From contig JAJPHB010000116.1 in NCBI GenBank assembly GCA_021325525.1, positions 1-64,000 of the forward strand: DNA of 64,000 bases, in the 5' to 3' direction. This DNA comes from Alphaproteobacteria bacterium. Lineage in GTDB: Bacteria > Pseudomonadota > Alphaproteobacteria > ATCC43930 > CGMCC-115725. A program made the translations under genes and the position numbers. The notes beneath the pieces were generated by a model. That model was not told the DNA's origin. It saw nothing but the letters and a program-made list of their open reading frames with translations, and did not search any database. Below are positions 47,272 to 56,351 of the stretch, one piece after another; the stretch's first letter is position 1, and every line of letters begins with the position of its first letter.

Positions 47272-48444
47272 ATGCTGCCCTTCGAGAAGACCGAGTTCCT
47301 GGCCCGCATCGCCAAGACGCAGCAGCGCATGGCAGCGCGCGGCATCGACACGCTCCTCGCCGTCGATCCCGCCAACATGAATTACCTGACCGGCTATGAC
47401 GGCTGGTCCTTCTATACGCCGCAGGCGGTGATCGTGGCGGAGAGGCAGGCGGAGCCGATCTGCATCACGCGCGGCATGGATGCGAACGGCGCGAAGCTCA
47501 CCACCTTCCTCGACCACAGCAATATTATCGGCTATCCGGACCACTACGTCCAATCGACCGAGCGGCATCCGATGGATTACATCGCCGAGGTGCTGCGCCA
47601 GCGCCGGCTCGACCGCGGCACTATCGCCCTCGAAATGGACGCCTATTATTTCTCGCCGGCCGGCTACGAGGCGCTGAAGCGCCATCTGCCGAACGTCCGA
47701 TTCGTCGATTCGGGCCAGCTCGTCAATTGGGTGCGTGCGGTGAAGTCGCCACGCGAGATCGCCTATATGAACGAGGCGGCGCGCATCATCGAGAAGACGA
47801 TGCAGGTGGCGATCGACACGATCCGGCCGGGCGTGCGGCAATGCGACGCCGCCGCCGCCATCTCCGCCGCCTACATCTCCGGCACGGCGGAATTCGGCGG
47901 CGACTACACCGCCTTCGTGCCGATGCTGCCGACCGGAATCGGCACCTCGACCCCGCATCTCACCTGGACGGACCGCCGCTTCGTCCGCGGCGAGGCGACG
48001 ATCATGGAGCTGGCGGCAAGCCGGCTCCATTACCACTGCCCGATGGCGCGCACGGTCTTTCTCGGCAAGCCGCCGCAGAAGATGACCGACACCGCGAAGA
48101 TCGTCCTCGAAGGGACGGATGCGGCGCTCGAAGCGGCCAAGCCCGGCGCCACTTGCGAGGCGGTAGAGGCGGCCTGGCGCGCCGTCATCGCCCGCCACGG
48201 CATCGTCAAGGAGTCGCGCATCGGCTATTCCGTCGGGCTCAACTACCCGCCCGATTGGGGCGAGCACACGATGAGCCTTCGCCCCGGCGACAAGACGGTG
48301 CTCGAGCCCAACATGACCTTCCACGTCATTCCCGGCATCTGGATGGATGATTGGGGCATCGAGATCAGCGAATGCATCCATGTGACCGAGAGCGGCGCGC
48401 GGCGCTTCACCGATTTTCCGCGGAAGCTCTTCGTCACCGAGTGA
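47272..48444 (+). CDS. M24 (creatinase/ectoine-hydrolase-like) protein without metal ligands
   Basis: A 390-residue pita-bread-fold protein. The N-terminal domain has ANMNYLTGYDGWSFYTPQ, close to the NYLTGYD-type sequences of ectoine hydrolases (DoeA) and creatinases. In metallopeptidases of the M24 family two Asp, one His and two Glu bind metal. Here most of these positions differ: MELAAS for the first Asp, CPMART for the second, GYSVGL for the His and MTFHVIPGIW for the first Glu; only ISECIHVT keeps Glu. Creatinase and ectoine hydrolase have the same loss and use another mechanism, so it is more likely a C-N hydrolase for a small compound than a peptidase. No ectoine or creatine genes are adjacent. 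GGCGGAGGAGACC precedes ATG 47272. Confidence 0.8.
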   Translation: MLPFEKTEFLARIAKTQQRMAARGIDTLLAVDPANMNYLTGYDGWSFYTPQAVIVAERQAEPICITRGMDANGAKLTTFLDHSNIIGYPDHYVQSTERHPMDYIAEVLRQRRLDRGTIALEMDAYYFSPAGYEALKRHLPNVRFVDSGQLVNWVRAVKSPREIAYMNEAARIIEKTMQVAIDTIRPGVRQCDAAAAISAAYISGTAEFGGDYTAFVPMLPTGIGTSTPHLTWTDRRFVRGEATIMELAASRLHYHCPMARTVFLGKPPQKMTDTAKIVLEGTDAALEAAKPGATCEAVEAAWRAVIARHGIVKESRIGYSVGLNYPPDWGEHTMSLRPGDKTVLEPNMTFHVIPGIWMDDWGIEISECIHVTESGARRFTDFPRKLFVTE

Positions 48445-48585
48445 GGACGGTCGCAGCCTCACCCATTGCGGCGCCCCTCATCGCGAGCCCGGCGGCGACG
48501 CAACCCAGCCTCTCCGCTTGCGGAGATGGATTGCCGCGCGCCGAACGCGATGACGATTCCGCAGAATCGGGGGACTGGTGCATCT

Positions 48586-48632
48586 TCGCCACATCTGGTG
48601 TCGATTTTTTCCACAGCCACGAAATATGGTTG
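48586..48632. promoter_or_regulatory. second, distal pair of NrdR-like boxes
   Basis: 48586-48601 (CGCCACATCTGGTGT within it) and 48617-48632 (CCACGAAATATGGTTG) each match the NrdR consensus acaCwAtATaTwGtgt at 10 of 16 positions and start 31 nt apart. They lie about 400 nt before nrdJ, which is distant for direct control. Confidence 0.2.
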
Positions 48633-48913
48633 CGCCGCCGCGGCGCTCTGGCAGAATTGCGGCGCTCTGGGGGCGAAACTGGTCGGGGGGGCGGAGAATT
48701 GGCCGACTTGATCGCCGCGAGTCAGGCAGTCTACAGCTCGCGACGCTGAAAAGCGCAATACCACTGACAAGAAAGCATCCGCCCTCATTCGGCGGAATGT
48801 GAAAGTTCGCAAGCAAAACGCCCAACCTCGAAGTGAGGTCGCCAGGTGTTGTCTTGGTTTGACTTCAATCTTTGCTTTCACACTGGCGCCCCGTATCGAA
48901 AGCAGATCTTTTA

Positions 48914-48961
48914 AGCCCAAAAATTGTCTTGCAATTAACCAAAGTTTGCTACATCTTGTTT
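48914..48961. promoter_or_regulatory. proximal tandem NrdR-like boxes upstream of nrdJ
   Basis: 48914-48929 (CCAAAAATTGT core) and 48946-48961 (CTACATCTTGT core) each match the NrdR consensus acaCwAtATaTwGtgt at 10 of 16 positions. They start 32 nt apart; natural NrdR sites are usually paired at 31-32 nt. They lie in the AT-rich stretch about 70-115 nt before nrdJ. NrdR represses ribonucleotide reductase genes when dATP is plentiful, so autogenous-type control is plausible. Neither box is a strong match. Confidence 0.4.
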
Positions 48962-49028
48962 GTCCAACCGCGGAGCTGCACTAAATCTTGAATGCTCGGC
49001 GGAGTGAAGAGGGGTAGGGAGCAGACGC

Positions 49029-52000
49029 ATGCGTTTCGGACGTCGGTTCACCGTCGCGGGCCAGGATCCTTATGCCGGGATCGACTTCCGCAAGACGACA
49101 AGCGAGATCCGCAACCCGGACGGCTCGGTCGTCTTCCAGCTCGCCGATATCGAGGTGCCGGCGGAGTGGAGCCAGGTCGCCTGCGACATCCTCGCCCAGA
49201 AATATTTCCGCAAGGCCGGCGTGCCGGCGCGCCTCGTGGCGGTCGCGGAGCCCGACGTCCCGGCTTGGCTGTGGCGCAGCGTCCCGGATGAGGCGGCGCT
49301 TGCCGATTTGCCGCCGAAGAGCCGGAGCGGCGGCGAGAAGAGCGCGAAGCAGGTCTTCGACCGCCTCGCCGGGACCTGGGCCTATTGGGGCTGGAAGGGC
49401 GGCTATTTCGACGCCGAGGAAGATGCGCGCGCCTATTACGACGAGACGCGCTACATGCTGTGCCGCCAGATGGCCGCGCCCAACTCGCCGCAATGGTTCA
49501 ACACCGGCCTCCACTGGGCCTACGGCATCGACGGCCCGGCCCAGGGACACTATTACGTCGACTACCGCACCGGCGAGCTCACGGCGTCGGAAAGCGCCTA
49601 CGAGCACCCGCAGCCGCATGCCTGCTTCATCCAGAGCGTCGCCGACGACCTCGTCAACGAGGGCGGCATCATGGATCTCTGGGTGCGCGAGGCGCGGCTC
49701 TTCAAATACGGCTCGGGCACCGGCTCCAATTTCTCGAAGCTGCGCGGCGAGAACGAGAGGCTGTCGGGCGGCGGCCGCTCCTCGGGCCTCATGAGCTTCC
49801 TCAAGATCGGCGACCGCGCGGCCGGCGCCATCAAATCCGGCGGCACGACGCGGCGCGCCGCCAAGATGGTGACGGTCGACATCGACCATCCCGATATCGA
49901 GGACTATATCGACTGGAAGGTGCGCGAAGAGCAGAAGGTGGCGGCGCTCGTCGCCGGCTCCAAGCTCGCCGACAAGCATCTCAACCGCGTCATGGCCGCC
50001 TGCGCCGAAGGCGTGGGCGAGGCCCGCTTCGACCCGGCGCGCAACCCTGTGCTGAAGCGCGAGATCCGCGCGGCGCGCAAGGCGATGATTCCCGAGAATT
50101 TCATTCAGCGGGTCATTCAATTCGCGCAGCAGGGCTATACGCGGATCGACTTCCGCACCTACGATACGGACTGGGATTCAGAGGCGTACCTTACGGTCTC
50201 CGGTCAGAACTCGAACAATTCGGTCCGTCTCACCAACGATTTCATCGAACGTGTCCGCAGCAACGGCGAGTGGCACCTGACGCGCCGCACCGACGGCAAG
50301 ATCGCCAAGACGGTGAAGGCGGCCGAGCTGTGGGAGAGGATCGCCTATGCCGCCTGGGCCTCGGCCGATCCCGGCGTCCAGTGCGATACGACGATCAACG
50401 AGTGGCACACCTGCCCCGAGAGCGGGCGCATCAACGCCTCGAACCCGTGCTCGGAATACATGTTCCTCGACGACACGGCGTGCAACCTCGCCTCGCTCAA
50501 TCTCGTCGCCTTCCGCAGCGCCGAGGGCGGCTTCGATGCGGAGGCCTTCGCGCATGCCGTGCGCCTCTGGACGGTGACCCTCGAAATCTCCGTCCTCATG
50601 GCCCAATTCCCGTCGAAGGAGATCGCGCGGCTTTCCTACGATTACCGCACGCTCGGCCTCGGCTACGCTAATATCGGCGGGCTCCTGATGGCCCTCGGCC
50701 TCGGTTATGACAGCGCCGAGGGCCGGGCGCTCTGCGCCGCGATCACGGCGCTGATGACCGGGACGAGCTATGCCGCCTCGGCCGAGATGGCGGAAGAGCT
50801 CGGCGCCTTCCCCGGCTTCGCCAAGAACCGCGAGGCTATGCTGCGCGTCATCCGCAACCACCGCCGCGCCGCTTATGGCGAGACAACCGGCTATGAGGGG
50901 CTGTCGATCCTGCCGGTGCCGCTCGACGCGGCGCATTGCCCCGATCCGCATCTCGTCGCCGCGGCGAAGGCGGCATGGGACGCGGCGGTCGAGCGCGGCA
51001 CCGCGCATGGCTATCGCAACGCCCAGGTCACGGTGATCGCGCCCACCGGCACGATCGGCCTCGTCATGGATTGCGACACGACGGGGATCGAGCCCGATTT
51101 CGCCCTCGTCAAATTCAAGAAGCTTGCCGGCGGCGGCTACTTCAAGATCATCAACCGCATGGTCCCGGCGGCGCTGAAGGCGCTCGGCTATGGCGAGGCG
51201 GAGATCGCCGCCATCGAGCGCTACGCCGTCGGCCACGGGACGCTCGACGGCGCTCCCGCAATCGACCATGCGGCGCTGCGCGCCAAGGGCTTCGGCGCAG
51301 ACCAGATCGCCGCCGTCGAGAGCGGTCTTGCCGCCGCCTTCGACATCAAATTCGCCTTCAACCGGTGGACTCTGGGCGAGGCGTTCTGCACCGAGACGCT
51401 GGGCTTCACCGCGGCGCAGCTCGACGACCCCGCCTTCGACCTGCTCCCGGCGCTCGGCTTCACGCGCGCCGAGATCGAGGCGGCGAACACCTATTGCTGC
51501 GGCGCCATGACCCTCGAAGGCGCGCCGCATCTGAAGCCCGAGCACCTCCCCGTCTTCGATTGCGCCAACCCGTGCGGACGCAACGGCACGCGCGCGCTCT
51601 CGGTCGAGAGCCACATCCTGATGATGGCGGCGGCGCAGCCCTTCATCACCGGCGCCATCTCGAAGACGATCAACATGCCGAACGCCGCCACGGTCGAGGC
51701 CTGCAAGGACGCCTATATGCTGTCCTGGCGGCTTGGACTCAAGGCGAACGCCCTCTACCGCGACGGCTCCAAGCTGTCGCAGCCGCTCTCGGCTGCGCTC
51801 GTCGGCGACGACGAGGAGGAAGACGCGGTCGGCGAGCTGCTCGCCCAGCCGCCGGCGCAGCGCGCGCCCGTCATCGCCGAGCGCATCGTCGAGCGGGTGG
51901 TGGAGCGCGTCGTCGAGCGCCACCGCGCCGAGCGGCGCCGCCTTCCGCACCGCCGCAAGAGCTATACCCAGAAGGCGATCGTCGGCGGGCACAAAGTCTA

Positions 52001-52721
52001 TCTCCACACCGGCGAATACGAGGATGGCAGCCTCGGCGAAGTCTTCATCGACATGCACAAGGAGGGCGCCGCCTTCCGCTCGCTGATGAACAACTTCGCC
52101 ATCGCCATCTCGATCGGTCTGCAATACGGCGTGCCGCTCGAGGAGTTCGTCGAGGCCTTCACCTTCACGCGCTTCGAGCCCTCGGGCATGGTCGAGGGCA
52201 ACGACGCCATCAAGATGGCGACCTCGATCCTCGACTATATCTTCCGCGAGCTCGCCATCTCCTATCTGGGGCGCAACGATCTGGCGCATGTGCAGCCGGC
52301 CGACCTCATGCCCGACACGGTCGGCAAGGGCGTCAGCAAGGAGAGCCTGCCCGAGGCCGATGACGGCGGGCGCAAGGAGATCGCGGCGGTCATGCAGCGC
52401 GTCGCCTCCAACGGCTATGTGCGCAACAAGCTGACCGTGCTCCAGGGCGGCGGGCGCGGCGCAGCGACGGCGAGCCTCGAGATGGCGGGCGCGGCGCCCG
52501 GCACATTCGTCGCGGCAACGGCGGCGGCCACCAGCCTCGCCGCCGGCTTGCAGGCGACGACGGCGCTCGCCACCGCGGACAGCCGGATCGCGCAGATCCG
52601 CGCCGCCCGCATGAAGGGTTACGAGGGCGACAGTTGCGGCGAATGCGGCAACTTCACCCTGGTGCGGAACGGAACCTGCCTCAAATGCGACACCTGCGGC
52701 GGCACTAGCGGCTGTAGTTGA
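49029..52721 (+). CDS. nrdJ: vitamin B12-dependent ribonucleoside-diphosphate reductase
   Basis: A 1230-residue class II ribonucleotide reductase. The N-terminal [17 protein letters not shown], the catalytic core from about residue 120 ([24 protein letters not shown]), [22 protein letters not shown], and the C-terminal zinc-ribbon with [14 protein letters not shown] are all intact. A charged repeat of VERVV units (about 950-975) links the core to the [28 protein letters not shown]-like domain. The enzyme makes deoxynucleotides with adenosylcobalamin and works with or without oxygen. Length is normal for alphaproteobacteria, so no intein is present. GAGGGGTAGGGAGCAG precedes ATG 49029. A terminator follows 60 nt after the stop. 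Confidence 0.97.
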   Translation: MRFGRRFTVAGQDPYAGIDFRKTTSEIRNPDGSVVFQLADIEVPAEWSQVACDILAQKYFRKAGVPARLVAVAEPDVPAWLWRSVPDEAALADLPPKSRSGGEKSAKQVFDRLAGTWAYWGWKGGYFDAEEDARAYYDETRYMLCRQMAAPNSPQWFNTGLHWAYGIDGPAQGHYYVDYRTGELTASESAYEHPQPHACFIQSVADDLVNEGGIMDLWVREARLFKYGSGTGSNFSKLRGENERLSGGGRSSGLMSFLKIGDRAAGAIKSGGTTRRAAKMVTVDIDHPDIEDYIDWKVREEQKVAALVAGSKLADKHLNRVMAACAEGVGEARFDPARNPVLKREIRAARKAMIPENFIQRVIQFAQQGYTRIDFRTYDTDWDSEAYLTVSGQNSNNSVRLTNDFIERVRSNGEWHLTRRTDGKIAKTVKAAELWERIAYAAWASADPGVQCDTTINEWHTCPESGRINASNPCSEYMFLDDTACNLASLNLVAFRSAEGGFDAEAFAHAVRLWTVTLEISVLMAQFPSKEIARLSYDYRTLGLGYANIGGLLMALGLGYDSAEGRALCAAITALMTGTSYAASAEMAEELGAFPGFAKNREAMLRVIRNHRRAAYGETTGYEGLSILPVPLDAAHCPDPHLVAAAKAAWDAAVERGTAHGYRNAQVTVIAPTGTIGLVMDCDTTGIEPDFALVKFKKLAGGGYFKIINRMVPAALKALGYGEAEIAAIERYAVGHGTLDGAPAIDHAALRAKGFGADQIAAVESGLAAAFDIKFAFNRWTLGEAFCTETLGFTAAQLDDPAFDLLPALGFTRAEIEAANTYCCGAMTLEGAPHLKPEHLPVFDCANPCGRNGTRALSVESHILMMAAAQPFITGAISKTINMPNAATVEACKDAYMLSWRLGLKANALYRDGSKLSQPLSAALVGDDEEEDAVGELLAQPPAQRAPVIAERIVERVVERVVERHRAERRRLPHRRKSYTQKAIVGGHKVYLHTGEYEDGSLGEVFIDMHKEGAAFRSLMNNFAIAISIGLQYGVPLEEFVEAFTFTRFEPSGMVEGNDAIKMATSILDYIFRELAISYLGRNDLAHVQPADLMPDTVGKGVSKESLPEADDGGRKEIAAVMQRVASNGYVRNKLTVLQGGGRGAATASLEMAGAAPGTFVAATAAATSLAAGLQATTALATADSRIAQIRAARMKGYEGDSCGECGNFTLVRNGTCLKCDTCGGTSGCS

Positions 52722-52779
52722 GCGCAACCGGCACCGATCCAATCCTCCCGGTCGGTTCCGCGTATTGAGGCAGAAATTC

Positions 52780-52811
52780 GGGGTGCGGCCAAAACCGCAC
52801 CCCCTTTTTTT
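52780..52811 (+). terminator. rho-independent terminator after nrdJ
   Basis: A 9-bp stem (GGGGTGCGG at 52780-52788 with CCGCACCCC at 52795-52803) around a 6-nt loop is followed by a run of seven T (52805-52811). It closes the nrdJ transcript. Confidence 0.9.
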
Positions 52812-52895
52812 GCGGTTTCGCAGCCGATTCCAAACGATGACAGTAGTTGACGATGAAACGTCGTCACCGAGACTAGTCTGAAGGCGGAGAGGGCA

Positions 52896-53054
52896 ATGCG
52901 GGTGCTGAACGCGTCGGCGCGTCTTCCGTCGCTCCTCGCGCTACTTGTCCGTTGGTACCAGAAAAAGCCGAAGGCGAATTCTCGCGAGTTGTCCGCCGAA
53001 CGCGAAGCGAGGGTGCCCAGCTTGTCACCACGTGCAGCAGGCGGCCGGTCGTGA
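52896..53054 (+). CDS. possible 52-residue small protein
   Basis: An ATG with GGCGGAGAGGG directly upstream opens a frame of 52 residues: a basic, partly amphipathic N-terminus containing LPSLLALLVRWYQKK and a hydrophilic Arg-rich end. I recognise no family. Upstream, TTGACG (52847-52852) overlaps an inverted repeat TGACGA/TCGTCA (52848-52853 with 52861-52866), which could be a promoter and operator. The only support is the ribosome-binding site and these elements. It lies in a stretch that otherwise appears gene-free. Confidence 0.25.
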   Translation: MRVLNASARLPSLLALLVRWYQKKPKANSRELSAEREARVPSLSPRAAGGRS

Positions 53055-53273
53055 TCCTTTCCGCCGAGAAGTACGTCTCGCTCAGCTAGAACCGGCCGAG
53101 CAGCTTCCTCGCTCTTCTGCAGCCAGGGCCGGATTTCGAGCCGCGCCGGGCGGCACTTCCGGCATTTTGCCGGCTCCGGCATTCGGAATCTTGATCCGTG
53201 GAGGGCGGCGCCGGTAGTCAGCTCCGCCGATGATCGAGATAAGCCGTAAGAACTCGGGAGGCGCCGCAGCACC
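53055..53273. other. gene-free stretch before the ABC transporter
   Basis: About 220 nt between the possible small ORF and the end of the ABC ATPase gene. Overlapping frames on both strands have no family resemblance. I see no repeat or stable hairpin here. Confidence 0.3.
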
Positions 53274-54389
53274 CTAAACGATCAGCGTGTCGTTGACGTG
53301 CCATTCGACGGAGGCGCGCTCGCCGGCGGCGCGCGGCCTCACCGCGAAGCGGTGCTGCTGCTTCAGGACCAGAGTGGGCCCGCCCTCGATATCGAGCGTG
53401 TAGCGATGCATCTCGCCGACGAACGAGACCTCGCGCACGCTGACGGCAAGGCTGTTGACCTCGCCCGCGCGATGTCGCCCGTCATCGTCGCGGAAGGCAA
53501 GCTTCTCCGGGCGAATCGCGAGCATGACCGTCGCGCCCGCCGGGGGTGGCGCCGCTGAAATCGCCGTAACGTTTGCGCCCGCGATGCCGACCGTCACGGC
53601 ATCGCCGCGGCTGTCGAGGACGGTGCCTTCGAGGAAATTCGATTCGCCGATGAAGCTCGCGACGAAACGGTCGGCGGGGCGATCGTAGAGCTCCGACGGG
53701 CTGCCGAGCTGGGCGATGCGCCCTTCGTTCATGACGGCCACCCGATCGGACATGACGAGCGCCTCGCGCTGATCGTGGGTGACGTAGATGAAGGTGATGC
53801 CGAGGCGGCGATGAAGGTGCTTCATCTCGAGCTGGAGCTCTTCGCGGAGCTTCTTGTCGAGCGCGCTCAACGGTTCGTCCATGAGGAGGACGCGCGGCTT
53901 GAAGATGATGGCGCGGGCGAGCGCGACGCGCTGCTGCTGGCCGCCCGAGAGCTGCCGCGGGTAGCGGCCTTCATAGCCGCGCAGGCGCACGGTCTCGAGA
54001 GTCTCGGCGACGCGGCCGGCGATCTCGGCCTTGGCGATGCCGCGCTGCTTCAGCGCGAAGCCGATATTCTCGGCGACCGTCATGTGCGGAAAGAGCGCGT
54101 AGTTCTGGAACACCATGCCAATGCCGCGGCGGTAGGGCGGAACGGCGACGATCGGCTGCCCGTCGATATAGATCTCGCCCGCGTTCGGGTAATCGAAGCC
54201 AGCGATCATCATGAGGGTCGTCGTCTTGCCCGAACCGCTCGGACCGAGGAGCGTGATGAACTCTCCGGGTTCGATCCCGAGGTTGAGCTCCTTGACCGCG
54301 GCGACAGAGCCGAAGCTCTTGGAGACGTTCTCCAGCCGAACGGCGGCGCCGGCGAAGCCCGAGATTCCGATTTTGGATTCGCCTTCCAT
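53274..54389 (-). CDS. ABC transporter ATP-binding protein (PotA-like)
   Basis: A 371-residue ATPase of the polyamine/iron/putrescine type. Walker A GPSGSGKT is at residues 49-56, the Q-loop in MVFQNYALFPHMTV, the ABC signature LSGGQQQRVALARA and Walker B VLLMDEPLSALD are complete. A C-terminal TOBE-like regulatory domain starts near residue 260 (AIRPEKLAF). It is divergent from the two permeases, the binding protein and the M20 hydrolase and should power their uptake system. ATG 54389 is taken as the start; a GGAGG sequence lies about 15 nt upstream. An in-frame extension beyond it is not family-like. Confidence 0.92.
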   Translation of the reverse strand: MEGESKIGISGFAGAAVRLENVSKSFGSVAAVKELNLGIEPGEFITLLGPSGSGKTTTLMMIAGFDYPNAGEIYIDGQPIVAVPPYRRGIGMVFQNYALFPHMTVAENIGFALKQRGIAKAEIAGRVAETLETVRLRGYEGRYPRQLSGGQQQRVALARAIIFKPRVLLMDEPLSALDKKLREELQLEMKHLHRRLGITFIYVTHDQREALVMSDRVAVMNEGRIAQLGSPSELYDRPADRFVASFIGESNFLEGTVLDSRGDAVTVGIAGANVTAISAAPPPAGATVMLAIRPEKLAFRDDDGRHRAGEVNSLAVSVREVSFVGEMHRYTLDIEGGPTLVLKQQHRFAVRPRAAGERASVEWHVNDTLIV

Positions 54390-54534
54390 GGCGGGTACAC
54401 CATTCCTCCCGTCGGGAATGGTAGTGCAACAGTGACGCCGGCACCATGGTCCGGCCGCGGCAGCGCAGCGGGGGCGGATTGACGAAGCGTCCCTGCCGGC
54501 TATCGTCAATGCACATGCGCGACGGGGAAGGCAG

Positions 54535-55404
54535 ATGATGGCAGGAGCGGCCAAGCGAGTCCGGCGCGCCTCGCGCCCGCGGCTCACGCATCCGGCGCTG
54601 GTGCTGCCGCTCCTCGCCTATCTCGCGGCGTTCTACGCCTACCCGGTCGCGGCGATGATGTTCCGCAGTATCGCCGAGCCGCACTGGACGCTCGACAATT
54701 TCCGCAAGATCGTCGAGACGCCGGTCTTTCTCTATGTGCTCTGGCTGACCTTCCGCATCGCCTTCGTCGTCACCATTGCCGCGCTGCTCCTCGGCTTTCC
54801 CGTCGCCTATCTGCTGGCGCGCATCGACCGCACGAAATCGAACCTCCTCATGATGCTGGTGCTGCTGCCCTTCTGGACGAGCATCCTGGTGCGCACCTAT
54901 GCCTGGATGGTGCTGCTCGGGCGCGAGGGCATCGTCAACCAGTTCCTCCTCTGGATCGGCGCCACCGATGCGCCGATCCGCCTCCTCAACACCACCTTCG
55001 CCGTCTATGTCGCGATGGTGCACATCCTGCTGCCCTTCATGATCTTGCCGCTCTATAGCGTCATCCGCGGCATCGACGGCAATCTGATGCGCGCGGCGGA
55101 GGGCCTGGGCGCGACGCCGCTCGGCGTCTTCCGCCAGATCGTGCTGCCGCTGTCGTTGCCCGGGATCGCGGCGGGATGCCTTCTCGTCTTCATCCTCGCC
55201 CTCGGCTTCTTCATCACGCCGGCGCTCGTTGGCGGTCCCCGGGACCTCATGATCGCCGTCCTCATCCAGCAGCAGGTCGAGCTCTTCAACTGGCCCTTCG
55301 CCTCGGCGCTCGCCGTACTGCTGCTGGCCTCGGCGCTGCTCGCCTTCGCCGCCATCGCAAAGCGCCTCGGCCTCGAAGAGGCGATCGGCCGTGCCGCGCG
55401 CTAG
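54535..55404 (+). CDS. ABC transporter permease (PotB-like)
   Basis: A 289-residue inner-membrane protein with six transmembrane helices. The cytoplasmic EAA loop reads EGLGATPLGVFRQIVLPLSLPGI, typical of PotB/PotH. It forms the channel with the second permease. Two adjacent ATGs (54535, 54538) could start it; GGGGAAGGCAG lies upstream. It overlaps the next permease by 14 nt. The substrate is set by the binding protein. Confidence 0.9.
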   Translation: MMAGAAKRVRRASRPRLTHPALVLPLLAYLAAFYAYPVAAMMFRSIAEPHWTLDNFRKIVETPVFLYVLWLTFRIAFVVTIAALLLGFPVAYLLARIDRTKSNLLMMLVLLPFWTSILVRTYAWMVLLGREGIVNQFLLWIGATDAPIRLLNTTFAVYVAMVHILLPFMILPLYSVIRGIDGNLMRAAEGLGATPLGVFRQIVLPLSLPGIAAGCLLVFILALGFFITPALVGGPRDLMIAVLIQQQVELFNWPFASALAVLLLASALLAFAAIAKRLGLEEAIGRAAR

Positions 55405-56272
55405 GCGGTCGCGACAGGCGCAGCGCCGCGGCACGAGCCGAGGGCTCACCCTCGTCGCCGGCCTCGTCTTCCTCTACCTTCTTCTCCCGATCCTGATCGT
55501 CATCCCGGTGTCGTTCTCGTCCGGCAGCTATTTGGGATTCCCGCCGCCGGGCTTCAGCCTGCGCTGGTATCACAACTTCTTCGGCCGCGCCGATTGGCTC
55601 GGCGCCGCCTCTCTCAGCCTATGGATCGGCGGCGCCGTCATGGTGCTCTCGACCGCGCTCGGCACGCCGGCGGCGATCGCGCTCGTTCGCTCGAACTTCC
55701 CCGGGAGGAATCTTCTCGTCGGCTTCATCATCTCGCCGCTGATCGCGCCGGTGATCATTGTGGCGATCGGCCTTTATTTCTTCTATGCGCGGCTCGGCCT
55801 GGTCGGAAATCCGTTCGCTCTCGTCATCGCCCACACCTGCCTTGCCGTGCCTTTCGTCGTCATCAATGTCTCCGCGGCGCTGCAAGGCTTCGATGAACGC
55901 CTCGAACATGCCGCGATGAATCTCGGCGCGACGCCGTGGCGCACCTTCTGGCAGGTCACCTTCCCCATCATCCGCCCCGGCATTCTCGCCGGCGCGCTCT
56001 TCGCCTTCATCAGCTCCTTCGACGAGCTCGTCGTCGCGCTCTTCGTCTCGGGCAGCACCGCCGTGACCTTGCCGCGCAAGATGTGGGACAGCATCCGCTT
56101 CGAGATCGATCCGACGATTGCCGCCGTGTCGACGATCCTCATCGTGCTGGCGAGCGCGATTTTCCTCAGCGCTGAGCTGCTGCGCCGCCGCTCCGAACGG
56201 TTGCGCTCCGCGGCGCCGCTCCCGGAGCCCTCGGCGAAGGAGGCTTTGCCGGACGGGGCGACTGTGATTTGA
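55391..56272 (+). CDS. ABC transporter permease (PotC-like)
   Basis: A 293-residue partner permease with six helices. The EAA loop is MNLGATPWRTFWQVTFPIIRPGI. It starts at a GTG (55391) inside the end of the first permease gene, so translation is probably coupled. The C-terminal tail is Pro/Ala/Glu-rich. It pairs with the upstream permease and the divergent ATPase. Confidence 0.9.
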   Translation: MPRARRSRQAQRRGTSRGLTLVAGLVFLYLLLPILIVIPVSFSSGSYLGFPPPGFSLRWYHNFFGRADWLGAASLSLWIGGAVMVLSTALGTPAAIALVRSNFPGRNLLVGFIISPLIAPVIIVAIGLYFFYARLGLVGNPFALVIAHTCLAVPFVVINVSAALQGFDERLEHAAMNLGATPWRTFWQVTFPIIRPGILAGALFAFISSFDELVVALFVSGSTAVTLPRKMWDSIRFEIDPTIAAVSTILIVLASAIFLSAELLRRRSERLRSAAPLPEPSAKEALPDGATVI

Positions 56273-56351
56273 TGGCCGGCGCTGGTCGCCGACGCTGACG
56301 GAGACCGTCGCCGAGCTCGCGACCCAGGCCAAAGAATGGGGAGGAAACTCG

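Larger units (their letters stand above)
48445..49028. other. 584-nt gene-free region upstream of nrdJ
   Basis: No convincing gene on either strand; the longest minus-strand frame (48459-48920) has no family resemblance. The right-hand 200 nt are noticeably richer in A and T than the surroundings, as expected for a promoter. The region holds tandem NrdR-like boxes, a stronger-placed pair at 48914-48961 and another at 48586-48632. I found no B12-box (cobalamin riboswitch). Confidence 0.5.

Noticed and set aside
48459-48920. 153-codon minus-strand frame in the nrdJ upstream region
   Set aside because: No family resemblance or good ribosome-binding site; it overlaps likely regulatory DNA.
48445-49028. 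Cobalamin riboswitch upstream of the B12-dependent reductase gene
   Set aside because: No B12-box or characteristic stem was seen, and B12 repression of a B12-dependent enzyme would make little sense.
49029-52721. Intein or fusion in nrdJ
   Set aside because: The length and motif order are those of the normal long alphaproteobacterial enzyme.
50178-52742. 854-codon frame antisense to nrdJ
   Set aside because: The nrdJ frame is intact and conserved; the antisense frame is a composition effect.
52619-53272. 217-codon minus-strand frame after nrdJ
   Set aside because: It runs through the nrdJ 3' end and the terminator, with no recognisable domain.
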